The notes: generated by a model from the letters alone, not told the origin. A stretch of DNA of 64,000 bases from Oceanobacillus limi (GCF_900111445.1 NZ_FOHE01000005.1:62001-126000); one strand, 5' to 3'. Positions 25,341 through 35,167 are shown, counted from the first letter of the stretch. Program-made: numbers and translations.

Positions 25341-26510
25341 CTACCTAGTCTTGTATTTATTAACTAAATTAACTACTGTTTCTAGTACATAACGTACCTC
25401 TTCATTTGTCATTGTTGGAAACAGTGGTAAGGTGATTATATTTTCGTATAAATCTTCCGCTATAGGATAATCACCTCTATTATAACCAAGCTTTTGGTAA
25501 TAAGGTTGCAAATGGACTGGTATATAATGAACGTTAACTCCGATGTTGGCATAGTGTAATTCTTCAAAGAATTGTTTCCTATCGATTACCAATAAATCTT
25601 TGTTTAATTTTATTACATATAAATGCCAGCTAGATACTCCATTCGAATCTTGAAATGGAGTTTGAATTTCATTTATATCTTCTAATACTTGATTATATTG
25701 TTTAACAATTTCTTTTCGCCTTGTAATAAATGCATTTAATTTATCAATTTGGCTACAACCTAGGGCTGCTTGTATATCACTCATTCTGTAGTTATATCCT
25801 AGAAACTGCATTTCATAATACCAAGGGCCATGGTTATCACTTAGTAAAGATATGTCCCTTGTTATTCCATGTGAACGAAATTGTAGTAGTTTATCATAAA
25901 ATATCTTATTATTTGTCGTAATTATTCCACCTTCACCAGTGGTTATGTGTTTTACAGGATGAAAACTAAACATTGTCATATCCGCAATAGAGCCTATTTT
26001 ACGATTTTTATAAGTAGCTCCTATTGCATGTGCAGCATCTTCAATAACTATTAAATTGTTTTCATGAGCAATCGTCATTATCTCATCTAATTTAACAGGT
26101 TGGCCGGTAAAATCAACTGGAATAATTGCTTTGGTTTTAGAGTTGATTTTTTTTCGAATTTCATTAGGGTCAATATTATAAGTTTTTGGGTCAATATCTG
26201 CAAAGGTAGGTCTACCACCTTGATATAGTATACAGTTTGCGCTAGCTGCAAAAGTCATAGGAGTTGTAATCACTTCATCCCCTTCTTTTATACCTGCAGC
26301 AAAGCATGCACCATGTAAAGCAGCTGTTCCATTAGAAAATGCAACAGCATATTTGACACCAAGATAATCGGCAATTTTCTTTTCAAAATTTCTTACAGCT
26401 GGTCCAGTTGTTAAATAGTCGCTTTTTAAAACATCAACAACAGCTTGAATATCGTCTTCTTCAATAAACTGTCGGCCATATGGAATATAGCGATGTTTTG
26501 GAGTTTTCAC
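25341..26510 (-). CDS. pseC: PLP-dependent UDP-4-amino-sugar aminotransferase (PseC)
   Basis: The 389 residues belong to the DegT/DnrJ/EryC1/StrS aminotransferases. FSNGTAALHGACFAAGIKEGDE near residue 58, DAAHAIGATYKN near residue 157 and SFHPVKHITTGEGG near residue 181 (Lys of SFHPxKxxTTGEGG binds PLP) are all present. It aminates C4 of the PseB product. A GTG start 5 nt after pseB, with AAGGTG, indicates translational coupling. Confidence 0.9.
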   Translation of the reverse strand: MKTPKHRYIPYGRQFIEEDDIQAVVDVLKSDYLTTGPAVRNFEKKIADYLGVKYAVAFSNGTAALHGACFAAGIKEGDEVITTPMTFAASANCILYQGGRPTFADIDPKTYNIDPNEIRKKINSKTKAIIPVDFTGQPVKLDEIMTIAHENNLIVIEDAAHAIGATYKNRKIGSIADMTMFSFHPVKHITTGEGGIITTNNKIFYDKLLQFRSHGITRDISLLSDNHGPWYYEMQFLGYNYRMSDIQAALGCSQIDKLNAFITRRKEIVKQYNQVLEDINEIQTPFQDSNGVSSWHLYVIKLNKDLLVIDRKQFFEELHYANIGVNVHYIPVHLQPYYQKLGYNRGDYPIAEDLYENIITLPLFPTMTNEEVRYVLETVVNLVNKYKTR

Positions 26511-26515
26511 TTAGA

Positions 26516-27493
26516 TCACACCTTTCCCTTTTTGACGAGTTTCCGAAGTTCTTCGACTGATAGCCAGTCTCTATTTGTATTGCTAACATAGCTAAAACCG
26601 TCTTCTAATTTCGCCCCTCCGTGTCCGTACTCAGCTTTCCACCAAGGAAACTCAGGTTGAATAATGTAGTAATCTCCCATATCCAATGTCCTACGCGCGT
26701 CATCTTCCGTAATCATTGCTTCATGTAATTTTTCCCCAGCTCTGATCCCAACATATTTAATGTTACATTCAGGTGCAATCGCTTCAGCTAGATCAATTAC
26801 TTTCATACTTGGGATCTTAGGTACAAAAATTTCTCCGCCATGCATTCTGGAAAAGTTATCTATTACAAATTGAACACCTTGATCTAAAGTAATCCAAAAG
26901 CGAGTCATACGCTCATCTGTTATTGGAATCGTACCAGTTTCTTTTACCTTTTCAAAAAACGGAACAACACTACCACGACTACCGACTACATTACCATATC
27001 GCACTACAGCAAAAGAAGTGTCCTTATCACCAGCATATGAATTAGCTGCAACGAATAACTTATCTGAAGCTAATTTTGTAGCGCCATATAGGTTGACTGG
27101 GCTAGCTGCTTTATCTGTACTTAAGGCTATAACTTTTTTTACTCCTCTATCAATTGCTGCCTCGACTATATTTTGTGCCCCATGAATATTTGTTTTTACC
27201 GCCTCAAATGGATTGTATTCACAAGCACCTACATGCTTTAAAGCTGCTGCATGTACAACATAATCGACACCATCAAAGGCACGATATAATCTGTCCTTGT
27301 CTCTCACATCTCCAATAAAAAATCTCATTCGTTCGTCTGTGTATTCTTGAGCCATTTCATATTGTTTTAACTCGTCTCTACTAAAGACAATAACTTTCTT
27401 TACTTTACTTTGTAAAACTTTATCTATAAATTTCTTGCCGAAGGAGCCTGTACCTCCGGTAACAAGTATAGTTTTATTTTCAAATGCCCGCAT
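26516..27493 (-). CDS. pseB: UDP-GlcNAc 4,6-dehydratase (inverting), PseB
   Basis: The 325 residues are a short-chain dehydrogenase/reductase: GGTGSFGKKF Rossmann loop near residue 13, DVRDKDRL near residue 62, and LSTDKAASPVNLYGATKLASDK near residue 124 with the modified catalytic triad of PseB/FlaA1 (STDKA...YGATK). It makes the 4-keto-6-deoxy-AltNAc intermediate that commits the pathway to pseudaminic acid. First gene of the minus-strand operon; a sigma-D-like promoter lies 47 nt upstream. Confidence 0.93.
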   Translation of the reverse strand: MRAFENKTILVTGGTGSFGKKFIDKVLQSKVKKVIVFSRDELKQYEMAQEYTDERMRFFIGDVRDKDRLYRAFDGVDYVVHAAALKHVGACEYNPFEAVKTNIHGAQNIVEAAIDRGVKKVIALSTDKAASPVNLYGATKLASDKLFVAANSYAGDKDTSFAVVRYGNVVGSRGSVVPFFEKVKETGTIPITDERMTRFWITLDQGVQFVIDNFSRMHGGEIFVPKIPSMKVIDLAEAIAPECNIKYVGIRAGEKLHEAMITEDDARRTLDMGDYYIIQPEFPWWKAEYGHGGAKLEDGFSYVSNTNRDWLSVEELRKLVKKGKV

Positions 27494-27539
27494 TATATTA
27501 ACCTCACTTTTAGTGGAATTTCATAAAGTACTATAATAT

Positions 27540-27565
27540 ATATCGACGTTATATGACAAAACTTA
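27540..27565 (-). promoter_or_regulatory. probable sigma-D promoter of the pse operon
   Basis: Read on the minus strand: TAAG, 14 bp, GTCGATAT, one change in each element from consensus. It faces away from the PAPS operon promoter. Confidence 0.55.
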
Positions 27566-27633
27566 ATAAGTATCATATATAGTGTTAAAATATTGTCTGT
27601 AATATACTGTAGAACTTTTATAATGTATTATAC

Positions 27634-27661
27634 TAAATTCAAGTGATGTAATAGCCGATAT
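27634..27661 (+). promoter_or_regulatory. sigma-D promoter of the PAPS operon
   Basis: TAAA, 16 bp, GCCGATAT. The match places sulfate activation in the flagellar regulon; about 90 nt separate it from the cysD start. Confidence 0.8.
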
Positions 27662-27750
27662 ATATTATGAACCTAAGATTTTATTTTACTTTTTAGGTTA
27701 TCAGATAAACTAATAAATTTATAGAGATATTGACTTAGGAGGAACACACC

Positions 27751-28650
27751 ATGACACAACTAACCCACCTCGATCAACTCGAGGCGGAAGCGATATATAT
27801 TATCCGAGAAGTAGCAGCAGAATGCGAACATCCAGTAATGTTGTATTCTATTGGCAAGGATAGTTCTGTGATGCTTCATCTAGCCATGAAAGCATTTTAT
27901 CCAGAAAAACCACCCTTTCCATTTATGCATATAGATACCACTTGGAAGTTTAAGGAAATGATAGACTTTCGTGATCGTAAAGCGAAGGAATTAGGGATTG
28001 ATATGATTGTTCACTCGAATATGGCAGGTGTAGAACAGGGAATAAATCCTTTTGAACATGGTCCAGCTTATACAGATGTTATGAAAACCCAAGCATTAAA
28101 GCAAGCTTTGGATCAGTACGGGTTTACCGCTGCCTTTGGTGGTGGAAGACGTGATGAAGAAAAATCGCGAGCCAAAGAACGAATTTTTTCTTTTCGTAAT
28201 GCAAACCATGCTTGGGATCCGAAAAATCAAAAACCGGAAATGTGGAAGCTTTATAATACGCGAATCAATCAAGGGGAAAGTATGCGAGTTTTTCCACTTT
28301 CGAACTGGACAGAAAAAGATATATGGCAATACATCCGAAAAGAAAATATTGATATTGTTCCACTATATTTTGCAAAAGAACGCCCAATTGTTGAAAGAGG
28401 CGGAAACATTATCATGGTTGACGATGACCGAATGAAATTAGAACCTCATGAGAAAGTGGTATTAAAGAAAGTTCGATTCCGTACACTAGGTTGTTACCCT
28501 CTTACTGGTGGCGTGGAGTCGAAAGCGGATACGTTGGATGCGATCATTGAAGAAACGCTTGGGGCTGTTTCTTCTGAACGTACGAGTCGTGTTATTGATC
28601 ATGAGGCCACCGGAAGTATGGAAAGACGTAAGCGAGAGGGGTATTTCTAA
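27751..28650 (+). CDS. cysD: sulfate adenylyltransferase subunit 2 (CysD)
   Basis: The 299 residues are the small, ATP-pyrophosphatase subunit of ATP sulfurylase: [18 protein letters not shown] near residue 33 is the PP-loop, followed by [14 protein letters not shown] and [16 protein letters not shown] near residue 130. With CysN it forms adenosine 5'-phosphosulfate from sulfate and ATP. Bacillus assimilation normally uses the unrelated Sat enzyme, so a CysDN-type system here supports a separate purpose. A GGAGG site precedes the ATG, and cysNC starts 1 nt after the stop. Confidence 0.95.
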   Translation: MTQLTHLDQLEAEAIYIIREVAAECEHPVMLYSIGKDSSVMLHLAMKAFYPEKPPFPFMHIDTTWKFKEMIDFRDRKAKELGIDMIVHSNMAGVEQGINPFEHGPAYTDVMKTQALKQALDQYGFTAAFGGGRRDEEKSRAKERIFSFRNANHAWDPKNQKPEMWKLYNTRINQGESMRVFPLSNWTEKDIWQYIRKENIDIVPLYFAKERPIVERGGNIIMVDDDRMKLEPHEKVVLKKVRFRTLGCYPLTGGVESKADTLDAIIEETLGAVSSERTSRVIDHEATGSMERRKREGYF

Positions 28651-28651
28651 C

Positions 28652-30478
28652 ATGAAGAGTTTACTTAAATTTATCACTTGCGGAAGTGTAGATGACGGAA
28701 AATCAACATTAATTGGGCATATGCTATATGATGCAAAATTACTATTTGCTGATCAAGAGAAAGCTTTAGAACTGGATAGTAAAGTAGGTAGTCGCGGAGG
28801 AGAGATTGACTACTCCCTTCTCCTTGATGGGTTGATGGCAGAACGTGAGCAAGGAATTACGATTGATGTAGCTTACCGTTATTTTACAACCGATTCCCGA
28901 TCGTTTATTGTTGCCGATACCCCTGGACATGAAGAATATACTCGTAATATGGCAGTTGGTGCTTCTTTTGCAGACCTCGCTGTAATTTTAGTTGATGCTA
29001 CTAAAGGGGTCATTACACAAACCAAACGTCACGCTCGTATTTGTGCCTTAATGGGTATTAAACATATCGTTTTAGCAGTAAACAAAATGGATTTAATCGA
29101 TTTTGATCAAAAAAGATTTGAAGAAATCAAAGAAGATTTTGAACAGATGACTAAAAGCTTTAATCTTGAAAGTGTCCAAGTAATTCCAGTTTCTGCAACT
29201 GAAGGAGATAATATTACCAAGATTTCTAAGAAAACATTTTGGTATGATGGTCAGCCGTTACTACCTTATTTAGAAAATATTGAAGTTAATAATAATGTTG
29301 ATCGGGATGAATTTGTAATGCCTGTACAACGTGTTAGTAGACCGAATCACACTTTCCGTGGATTTCAAGGTCAGATAGAAGCTGGTAACATTTCTGTAGG
29401 AGAGGAAGTTATTTCCTTACCAAGCAAGGAAAAGGCAAAGGTGAAAAGTTTATTGGTAACAGATAAAGAAGCAAATTCTGCAGTAGCTGGACAACCTGTC
29501 ACCATTCAGTTAGACCGAGAAGTTGATGTGTCACGTGGTTGTGTCTTAACCACCTCAGAGAATATTCACATGACTGACATGTTCACTGCACAAATTTTAT
29601 GGATGGATGATACGAAATTAGTACCCGGACGAAACTATTTTGTAAAACTAGGAACAAAAACGCTACCTGGTACCGTAATGTCTATTAAGCATAAAATTGA
29701 TATAAATACTGGAGGAGAACTTTCAGCCGATCAACTATTTAAAAATGATTTAGTTGAATGTGATATTTCCTTATCTGAAAATGTGGTATTTGACACTTAT
29801 GAGAAAAATAAGGTGCTAGGTGGTTTAATACTAATTGATCGTGTATCGAATATGACTTCAGCATGTGGAGTTATCAACCATCCTCTACGAAGATCAACAA
29901 ATGTTGTATGGCAAGAAACTGATATTACGAAACAGATTCGGGCTCAACAAAAAGGGCAGAGCCCATTAACATTATGGTTTACTGGGCTATCGGGTTCGGG
30001 TAAGTCCACGTTAGCCAATGCGGTTGAGAAACGTTTGGTATCATTAGGAAACCATACTATGTTACTTGATGGAGATAATGTTCGCCATGGTTTAAATCGA
30101 AACTTAGGGTTCAAAGAGGCTGACCGTGTAGAAAATATACGTAGAGTTGCAGAAGTATCTAAGTTGATGAATGATGCCGGACTGATCACTTTAGCTTCTT
30201 TCATATCACCATATGAAAGTGACCGTAACAATGCAAGAGAGATCATTGGTAAAGAGTTTATAGAGATATATGTTAGTACTCCATTAGAAGAATGTGAAAA
30301 ACGAGATGTTAAAGGCTTGTATAAAAAAGCACGTAATGGTAAGATCCCAAATTTCACTGGAATATCGAGTCCATATGAAGAACCGAAAAATCCTGACATT
30401 GAAATAGATACAAGTAGGTATTCATTGGAGGATGCAACAGAATTTGTGGTTAAAGAAATTATGAAATATTTAAGTTAG
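28652..30478 (+). CDS. cysNC: bifunctional sulfate adenylyltransferase GTPase/APS kinase (CysNC)
   Basis: From the ATG at 28652 the protein has 608 residues. The N-terminal EF-Tu-like GTPase (about 1-430) carries G1 CGSVDDGKSTL, G3 DTPGHEEYT and G4 NKMD. The C-terminal APS kinase (about 435-608) carries WFTGLSGSGKSTLAN and DGDNVRHGLNRNLGF. It finishes ATP sulfurylation with CysD and then phosphorylates APS to PAPS, the donor used by sulfotransferases. The frame is open upstream inside cysD, but GAGAGGGG and the conserved start favour 28652. No PAPS reductase or sulfite reductase gene follows, so the product is not obviously for assimilation. Confidence 0.95.
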   Translation: MKSLLKFITCGSVDDGKSTLIGHMLYDAKLLFADQEKALELDSKVGSRGGEIDYSLLLDGLMAEREQGITIDVAYRYFTTDSRSFIVADTPGHEEYTRNMAVGASFADLAVILVDATKGVITQTKRHARICALMGIKHIVLAVNKMDLIDFDQKRFEEIKEDFEQMTKSFNLESVQVIPVSATEGDNITKISKKTFWYDGQPLLPYLENIEVNNNVDRDEFVMPVQRVSRPNHTFRGFQGQIEAGNISVGEEVISLPSKEKAKVKSLLVTDKEANSAVAGQPVTIQLDREVDVSRGCVLTTSENIHMTDMFTAQILWMDDTKLVPGRNYFVKLGTKTLPGTVMSIKHKIDINTGGELSADQLFKNDLVECDISLSENVVFDTYEKNKVLGGLILIDRVSNMTSACGVINHPLRRSTNVVWQETDITKQIRAQQKGQSPLTLWFTGLSGSGKSTLANAVEKRLVSLGNHTMLLDGDNVRHGLNRNLGFKEADRVENIRRVAEVSKLMNDAGLITLASFISPYESDRNNAREIIGKEFIEIYVSTPLEECEKRDVKGLYKKARNGKIPNFTGISSPYEEPKNPDIEIDTSRYSLEDATEFVVKEIMKYLS

Positions 30479-30502
30479 AGCTACTATCTTTCGGTAGTAG
30501 CT
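30479..30502 (+). terminator. hairpin after cysNC
   Basis: AGCTACTA/TAGTAGCT stem with an 8-nt loop and only TTC after it. Probably a weak terminator or mRNA end inside the operon, since the permease gene starts 38 nt later with no clear promoter. Confidence 0.45.
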
Positions 30503-30540
30503 TTCATTATTGTATTAATAAAACCTGAAGGAGATAAACG

Positions 30541-32319
30541 ATGTCTGCAGAAATGTTAGTTGTGTTATTAATAATTTTTATTATGTTCTTAGCATTGATA
30601 CTAGAATTAGCACGTCCAGATATGGTTATCTTCTCTGTTTTAGTTATCTTCCTATTAACAGGGATACTAAGCCCTGAAGAAGCTTTGGCTGGCTTTTCTA
30701 ACCAAGGGATGTTAACGATTGCGTTGTTATTCATTGTATCGGGTACCGTTCAAAAGTATGGAATCATAGAACGGTCGTTAATAAATTGGCTTGGCAACAG
30801 TAGCAGAGTGAAAGGGTCAATGCTACGATTTTTCTTACCGCTACCAATTTTATCAGCATTTTTAAACAATACTCCTATTGTCTTAACATTTACACCAATT
30901 ATAAAAAATTGGTGCCAACAGCATGGAATAGCCCCCTCTAAGTTCTTAATTCCACTGTCGTATGTAACAATTTTAGGTGGAACAATTACTTTAATTGGTA
31001 CATCTACTAATCTAATTATACATGGCATGTTGCTTGATTATGGCTTAACTGGCTTTTCCTTTTTTCAACTTTCACTAGTTGGTATACCAATAACCATTGT
31101 CGGATTTATTTATGTTTTCACATTAGGGTATCGCTTATTGCCGAATCATAAAGGCTTCCGGGAACAAGTTATGGAGGATTCCAAAGAATACATTGCAGAA
31201 ATGAAGGTAAATCAAGACTTTGTTTTTTCAGGAAAGCAGGTGGAGGAAGCAGGGTTAAGAGATTTAAAAGGACTATATTTAATAGAGATTATTAGGGGAG
31301 ATGAACGAATTTCTCCAGTTAGACCTACGTCCATAGTTAAAACAGGGGATCGATTAATCTTCACGGGATTGATATCTACTATTGCTGATTTACAAAAAAT
31401 AAACGGACTTACTCTTGAAACTGGTTCCGATTTAGGATTAGAAGACTTAAAAAATGGTCATACAGAATTGATAGAAGTAGTAGTATCTGATCAATCCTCC
31501 TTATTAGAAAATTCCATTAAACAATCACGATTTAGATCGAAGTATGATTCTGGTGTACTTGCAGTTCATCGAAATAATGAACGAATCAGGAGTGAAATTG
31601 GGGATATTATATTACGACCTGGTGATACATTGTTATTATTAGCCGGTTCTGATTTTATACGGAATTATCAACAATCAATGGATTTTTATGTTGTATCGTC
31701 CATAGCTACTCCAGCCAATTTACATGAAAGTAGGAAAAAAGGGGTTTTTTCAGTTATTGTATTGCTAATCATGGTTTTACTAGTAGCTTTTGGTTGGTTA
31801 AGCATGTTTAAAGCAATGGCTTTAGCTGTATTGATATTTATTATGATGAAACTAATTACTCCAGAAGAAGCTAAAAGGTATATTCAATTTCAGGTGCTTT
31901 TACTCATTGCAAGTGCATTTGGAATCGGCATAGCAATGTCAAAGAGTGGATTAGCATTATGGGTAGCTGAGTGGTTGCTCTATTTAGGAGAGCCACTAGG
32001 TATACTTGTTATTTTGATACTTGTTTATTTGTTAACCAATATATTTACAGAGTTGATAACAAATAGTGCTGCAGCAGTATTGATGTTACCGGTAGGATTG
32101 GAAATTGCAGAAACAATGGATGTTCATTATATGGGATTTGCTATGATTATTTCTATTGCGGCATCAGCTAGCTTTATAACTCCAATTGGGTATCAAACCA
32201 ATTTAATTGTGTATGGGCCAGGAGGGTATAAATTTAAAGATTATGTAAAGGTTGGTACACCGCTTAGCATTCTAGTAATGCTAATTACAGTAACAATAGT
32301 TAGATTATTTTGGTTTTAA
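30541..32319 (+). CDS. SLC13/DASS-family permease with two RCK_C (TrkA-C) domains
   Basis: The 592 residues have membrane helices in two halves (about 1-195 and 400-592) around two cytoplasmic TrkA-C domains (about 215-300 and 305-390). NNTPIVLTFTPII near residue 103 and TNSAAAVLMLPVG near residue 505 are the paired Ser/Thr-Asn-Thr type motifs of SLC13 carriers, with GTSTNLIIHG near residue 157. This domain layout is typical of bacterial sulfate permeases of the SLC13 type. Its position between cysNC and cysQ points to sulfate uptake. Confidence 0.85.
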   Translation: MSAEMLVVLLIIFIMFLALILELARPDMVIFSVLVIFLLTGILSPEEALAGFSNQGMLTIALLFIVSGTVQKYGIIERSLINWLGNSSRVKGSMLRFFLPLPILSAFLNNTPIVLTFTPIIKNWCQQHGIAPSKFLIPLSYVTILGGTITLIGTSTNLIIHGMLLDYGLTGFSFFQLSLVGIPITIVGFIYVFTLGYRLLPNHKGFREQVMEDSKEYIAEMKVNQDFVFSGKQVEEAGLRDLKGLYLIEIIRGDERISPVRPTSIVKTGDRLIFTGLISTIADLQKINGLTLETGSDLGLEDLKNGHTELIEVVVSDQSSLLENSIKQSRFRSKYDSGVLAVHRNNERIRSEIGDIILRPGDTLLLLAGSDFIRNYQQSMDFYVVSSIATPANLHESRKKGVFSVIVLLIMVLLVAFGWLSMFKAMALAVLIFIMMKLITPEEAKRYIQFQVLLLIASAFGIGIAMSKSGLALWVAEWLLYLGEPLGILVILILVYLLTNIFTELITNSAAAVLMLPVGLEIAETMDVHYMGFAMIISIAASASFITPIGYQTNLIVYGPGGYKFKDYVKVGTPLSILVMLITVTIVRLFWF

Positions 32320-32344
32320 TTTTTATGAGAAGGTGGTTTAACAC

Positions 32345-33157
32345 ATGAATAAAATCAGTTTAATTGATTTATTTAAGGTGACAATGGATGCAGGAAAAAA
32401 AATACTGGAAGTTTACGCAGAGGAATTCGAAGTATTTACAAAAGGAGATCATTCGCCTTTAACGCAAGCAGATAAAAAAGCGCATGCTTCAATCATGAAA
32501 GGACTAGAGAAAATAGACCCCGCAATTCCTATCCTTAGTGAGGAGGGGGTTGAAATACCGTTTAACGAACGTGAAAAATGGAGTAGATTTTGGTTAGTTG
32601 ATCCATTGGATGGAACAAAAGAGTTTATCAAGAAAAATGGTGAGTTTACGGTGAATATTGCTTTAGTTGACGGGAAATACCCTAGACTAGGTGTAATCTA
32701 CGCACCTGCCCTAGATGTTTTCTATTTTGGTGGGATTGATTATGGTTCATTTAAAATAGAGGGTGCATCTATTGCAGGAATTACTACAGAAGACGAATTA
32801 ATGGAGAAAAGCCACCGAATACCGATAATTGGAAACGACAGAGCCACTCGTGTAGTTGCTAGTCGGTCTCATATGACAGATGAAACAAAAGCATTTATTC
32901 GGGAATTGGAAGTGAAACATGGAAATATTGAGGTTGTATCATCTGGAAGTTCATTAAAATTTTGCTTAGTTGCAGAAGGAAAAGCTGACTACTATCCACG
33001 TTATGCGCCAACTATGGAATGGGATACTGCGGCTGGACAAGCAATTGTAGAAGGAGCAGGTGGAATAGTAGTTCGATACGAGGATCATGAGAGGTTTGAT
33101 TATAATAGGGAGAATTTGTTAAATGGGTGGTTTTTAGTAAGTATGCACAATACCTAA
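32345..33157 (+). CDS. cysQ: 3'(2'),5'-bisphosphate nucleotidase (CysQ)
   Basis: The 270 residues are an inositol-monophosphatase-fold enzyme: EEGVEIPF near residue 61, DPLDGTKEF near residue 87 (two metal-binding Asp), and EWDTAAGQAIVEGAGG near residue 220. CysQ hydrolyses PAP, the inhibitory by-product of sulfotransferases, or PAPS. Its presence with CysD, CysNC and a permease completes a PAPS production and recycling cycle. It starts 25 nt after the permease gene and is the last gene before the flagellinolysin promoter. Confidence 0.92.
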   Translation: MNKISLIDLFKVTMDAGKKILEVYAEEFEVFTKGDHSPLTQADKKAHASIMKGLEKIDPAIPILSEEGVEIPFNEREKWSRFWLVDPLDGTKEFIKKNGEFTVNIALVDGKYPRLGVIYAPALDVFYFGGIDYGSFKIEGASIAGITTEDELMEKSHRIPIIGNDRATRVVASRSHMTDETKAFIRELEVKHGNIEVVSSGSSLKFCLVAEGKADYYPRYAPTMEWDTAAGQAIVEGAGGIVVRYEDHERFDYNRENLLNGWFLVSMHNT

Positions 33158-33179
33158 TATATTGTTATGTAATTATGCT

Positions 33180-33205
33180 TTAATGTTTTGTTTTTACGCC
33201 GATAA
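33180..33205 (+). promoter_or_regulatory. sigma-D promoter of the flagellinolysin gene
   Basis: TTAA, 14 bp, GCCGATAA, with one change in each element. The leader then has a single ACAGGAG site over the ribosome binding region; the upstream CsrA hairpin of hag is absent. Confidence 0.75.
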
Positions 33206-33263
33206 CTAAAATAAACGATTACTAACTACGAAAAAAGTTTCATAGTCTACAGGAGAAAACGGC

Positions 33264-35063
33264 ATGATAATAAATCACAACATACCTTCACTAAAAACTA
33301 CTAATCAACTATCGAAGAATAATCAAACTGTATCAAAAGCACTGCAAAATCTATCCTCTGGCATGCGAATTAACCAAGCAGCAGATGATGCTGCTGGACT
33401 TTCGATTTCGGAAAAGATGCGAGCGCAAATTCGTGGGTTGAAACAAGCATCTCGAAATATTCAAGATGCTATTTCTTTGGTTCAGACAGCTGAAGGCGGA
33501 TTAAATGAAGTTCATGCTTTATTACAACGTGGTCGAGAGTTAGGTGTTCAAGCAGCTAATGGAACATTAACAGAAGGCGATCGAGAAGCAATTCAAGCAG
33601 AAGTATCTCAAATTTTAAACGAAATAGATAATATAGCAGGTAATACAGAGTTCAATGGAAAGAATCTTTTAGGAAACGGATCCTCAACCCCCGTTTCAGT
33701 TGATGGAGGTGGAACAACTACAGGTGGTGCGATTCCCCCATTAACAGCAGATACAATAACTACTACGGAAGAACAGGAAATAATTGATTCTTTGAAAGAG
33801 TATATGCTTCAGGAATCGGAAAAAATGGTTGAAAATTATTTTGGTATTACTGCAGATGATGCTGACATTGCGATCTATATCGATGACACGATGGATGGAG
33901 GAACCCTTGCTTATGTTAGCTATTACATTGGAGCAGATGGTAAAGGTGAAAGTGTTGAATTACATATGAATAAAGATGCTTTTTTTGACGAAAATACTTT
34001 CATTGAGAATGACCGGGTTGTCGCACACGAAATGACCCATGCGATTATGGCCCGTAGCATGAACTTTGCTGCTATGCCAAAATGGTTCAAAGAAGGTGCG
34101 GCAGAGTTTATCCATGGTGGGGACGAGCGATTGGAAGCAGATATTTATTGGGATGGTAAGCAATCCATCATAGATAGTATTGGAGACGGAACAGATGCCT
34201 CCTGGGGACAACAAAGTATTGATTACTCTACTGGTTATGTAGCCGTTCGCTATCTCCATGATCGAATCAAAGAAGCCGGTGGTTCGGGAATTAAAGATGT
34301 TATGCAATATTTAAATAATAACTTGGATGCAATTTTAGATGATGCTCTTAAAAACATTAGTAATGGGAGTTACGCAGGTGGATTGACGGATTTTATTAGT
34401 GACTATAAAGCTAATGGAGTGCAGTATATCAATGATCATATTGATCTAACCAATGAGGATACTGGAGCTATTGGTGGTCTTGATGCAGATGGAGGCTCTG
34501 TGAAGACAGATATTACTGTAGTTGCTGATTCAAGTAGTCCAACTGACGATCCACTTTCTTATTTCAATGAAATTTGGCCGAACACTTCTGGGGATGCAGC
34601 AACTACAACATCAGCTGCATATGTGCGTCTTGTCCAACAAAAAATATACCGTGTTAATCATGCAACGTCTAATCAAGATCCATTAACAATACAATTAGGT
34701 GCAAATACAGATCAGTCATTACAAGTGAAGAGAAGTAATGTACATACTACGAATCTAAGAATACATGCGGTTGATATGGTGAATCGGGCAGAAGATGCAA
34801 TTACTAGTATGGATCGTGCTATTCAAATGGTTTCAAATGAAAGGTCACGTTATGGTGCCATTCAAAACAGATTAGAGCACTCATTTAATGTAACACAAAT
34901 TAGCTCAGAGAATCTTACGGCTGCAGAATCACGTGTACGTGACGCTGAGATGGCGGCAGAGATGATGGATTTTACAAAAGGAAATATTATCGTACAGGCA
35001 GCCCAAGCCATGCTAGCGCAATCCAATCAACTTCCGCAAGGCGTCTTGCAGTTACTAAGATAG
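33264..35063 (+). CDS. flagellin with inserted zinc metallopeptidase (flagellinolysin)
   Basis: The 599 residues start and end as flagellin ([16 protein letters not shown]...; ...GVLQLLR), with D0/D1 regions at about 1-138 and 480-599. In place of the variable domain lies a gluzincin-type peptidase: the zinc site AHEMTHAIM has His255, Glu256 and His259, and WFKEGAAEF provides the third ligand Glu277. This is the architecture of flagellinolysins described from clostridia, where thousands of copies form a proteolytic filament. All catalytic residues are present. A sigma-D promoter and a strong terminator make it a separate unit, about 15 kb from hag. It is probably a minor filament subunit. Confidence 0.92.
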   Translation: MIINHNIPSLKTTNQLSKNNQTVSKALQNLSSGMRINQAADDAAGLSISEKMRAQIRGLKQASRNIQDAISLVQTAEGGLNEVHALLQRGRELGVQAANGTLTEGDREAIQAEVSQILNEIDNIAGNTEFNGKNLLGNGSSTPVSVDGGGTTTGGAIPPLTADTITTTEEQEIIDSLKEYMLQESEKMVENYFGITADDADIAIYIDDTMDGGTLAYVSYYIGADGKGESVELHMNKDAFFDENTFIENDRVVAHEMTHAIMARSMNFAAMPKWFKEGAAEFIHGGDERLEADIYWDGKQSIIDSIGDGTDASWGQQSIDYSTGYVAVRYLHDRIKEAGGSGIKDVMQYLNNNLDAILDDALKNISNGSYAGGLTDFISDYKANGVQYINDHIDLTNEDTGAIGGLDADGGSVKTDITVVADSSSPTDDPLSYFNEIWPNTSGDAATTTSAAYVRLVQQKIYRVNHATSNQDPLTIQLGANTDQSLQVKRSNVHTTNLRIHAVDMVNRAEDAITSMDRAIQMVSNERSRYGAIQNRLEHSFNVTQISSENLTAAESRVRDAEMAAEMMDFTKGNIIVQAAQAMLAQSNQLPQGVLQLLR

Positions 35064-35076
35064 AATTCATTTTAAG

Positions 35077-35106
35077 TCCCGCTGGATAAAAACAGTGGGA
35101 TTTTTT
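35077..35106 (+). terminator. terminator of the flagellinolysin gene
   Basis: TCCCGCTG/CAGTGGGA stem with one G-U pair and an 8-nt loop, then six T. Confidence 0.85.
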
Positions 35107-35124
35107 GATGTTGCTCCGGTACAT

Positions 35125-35144
35125 GGGGACAGGAACATTGTCCC
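35125..35144. repeat. GGGACA/TGTCCC dispersed hairpin repeat, copy 2
   Basis: GGGGACAGGAACATTGTCCC forms a 6-bp stem; it belongs with 4185-4209 and 35685-35713. Confidence 0.6.
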
Positions 35145-35167
35145 AAGTCGATCGTTTCTACTAATGA

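Noticed and set aside
22937-27493. Legionaminic or sialic acid pathway instead of Pse
   Set aside because: PseB-type dehydratase and PseC aminotransferase with PseG fit pseudaminic acid; no hydrolysing epimerase of the Leg/Neu type is present.
28508-28651. Upstream extension of the CysNC reading frame
   Set aside because: It overlaps cysD in another frame, has no ribosome site, and the conserved GTPase start lies just after 28652.
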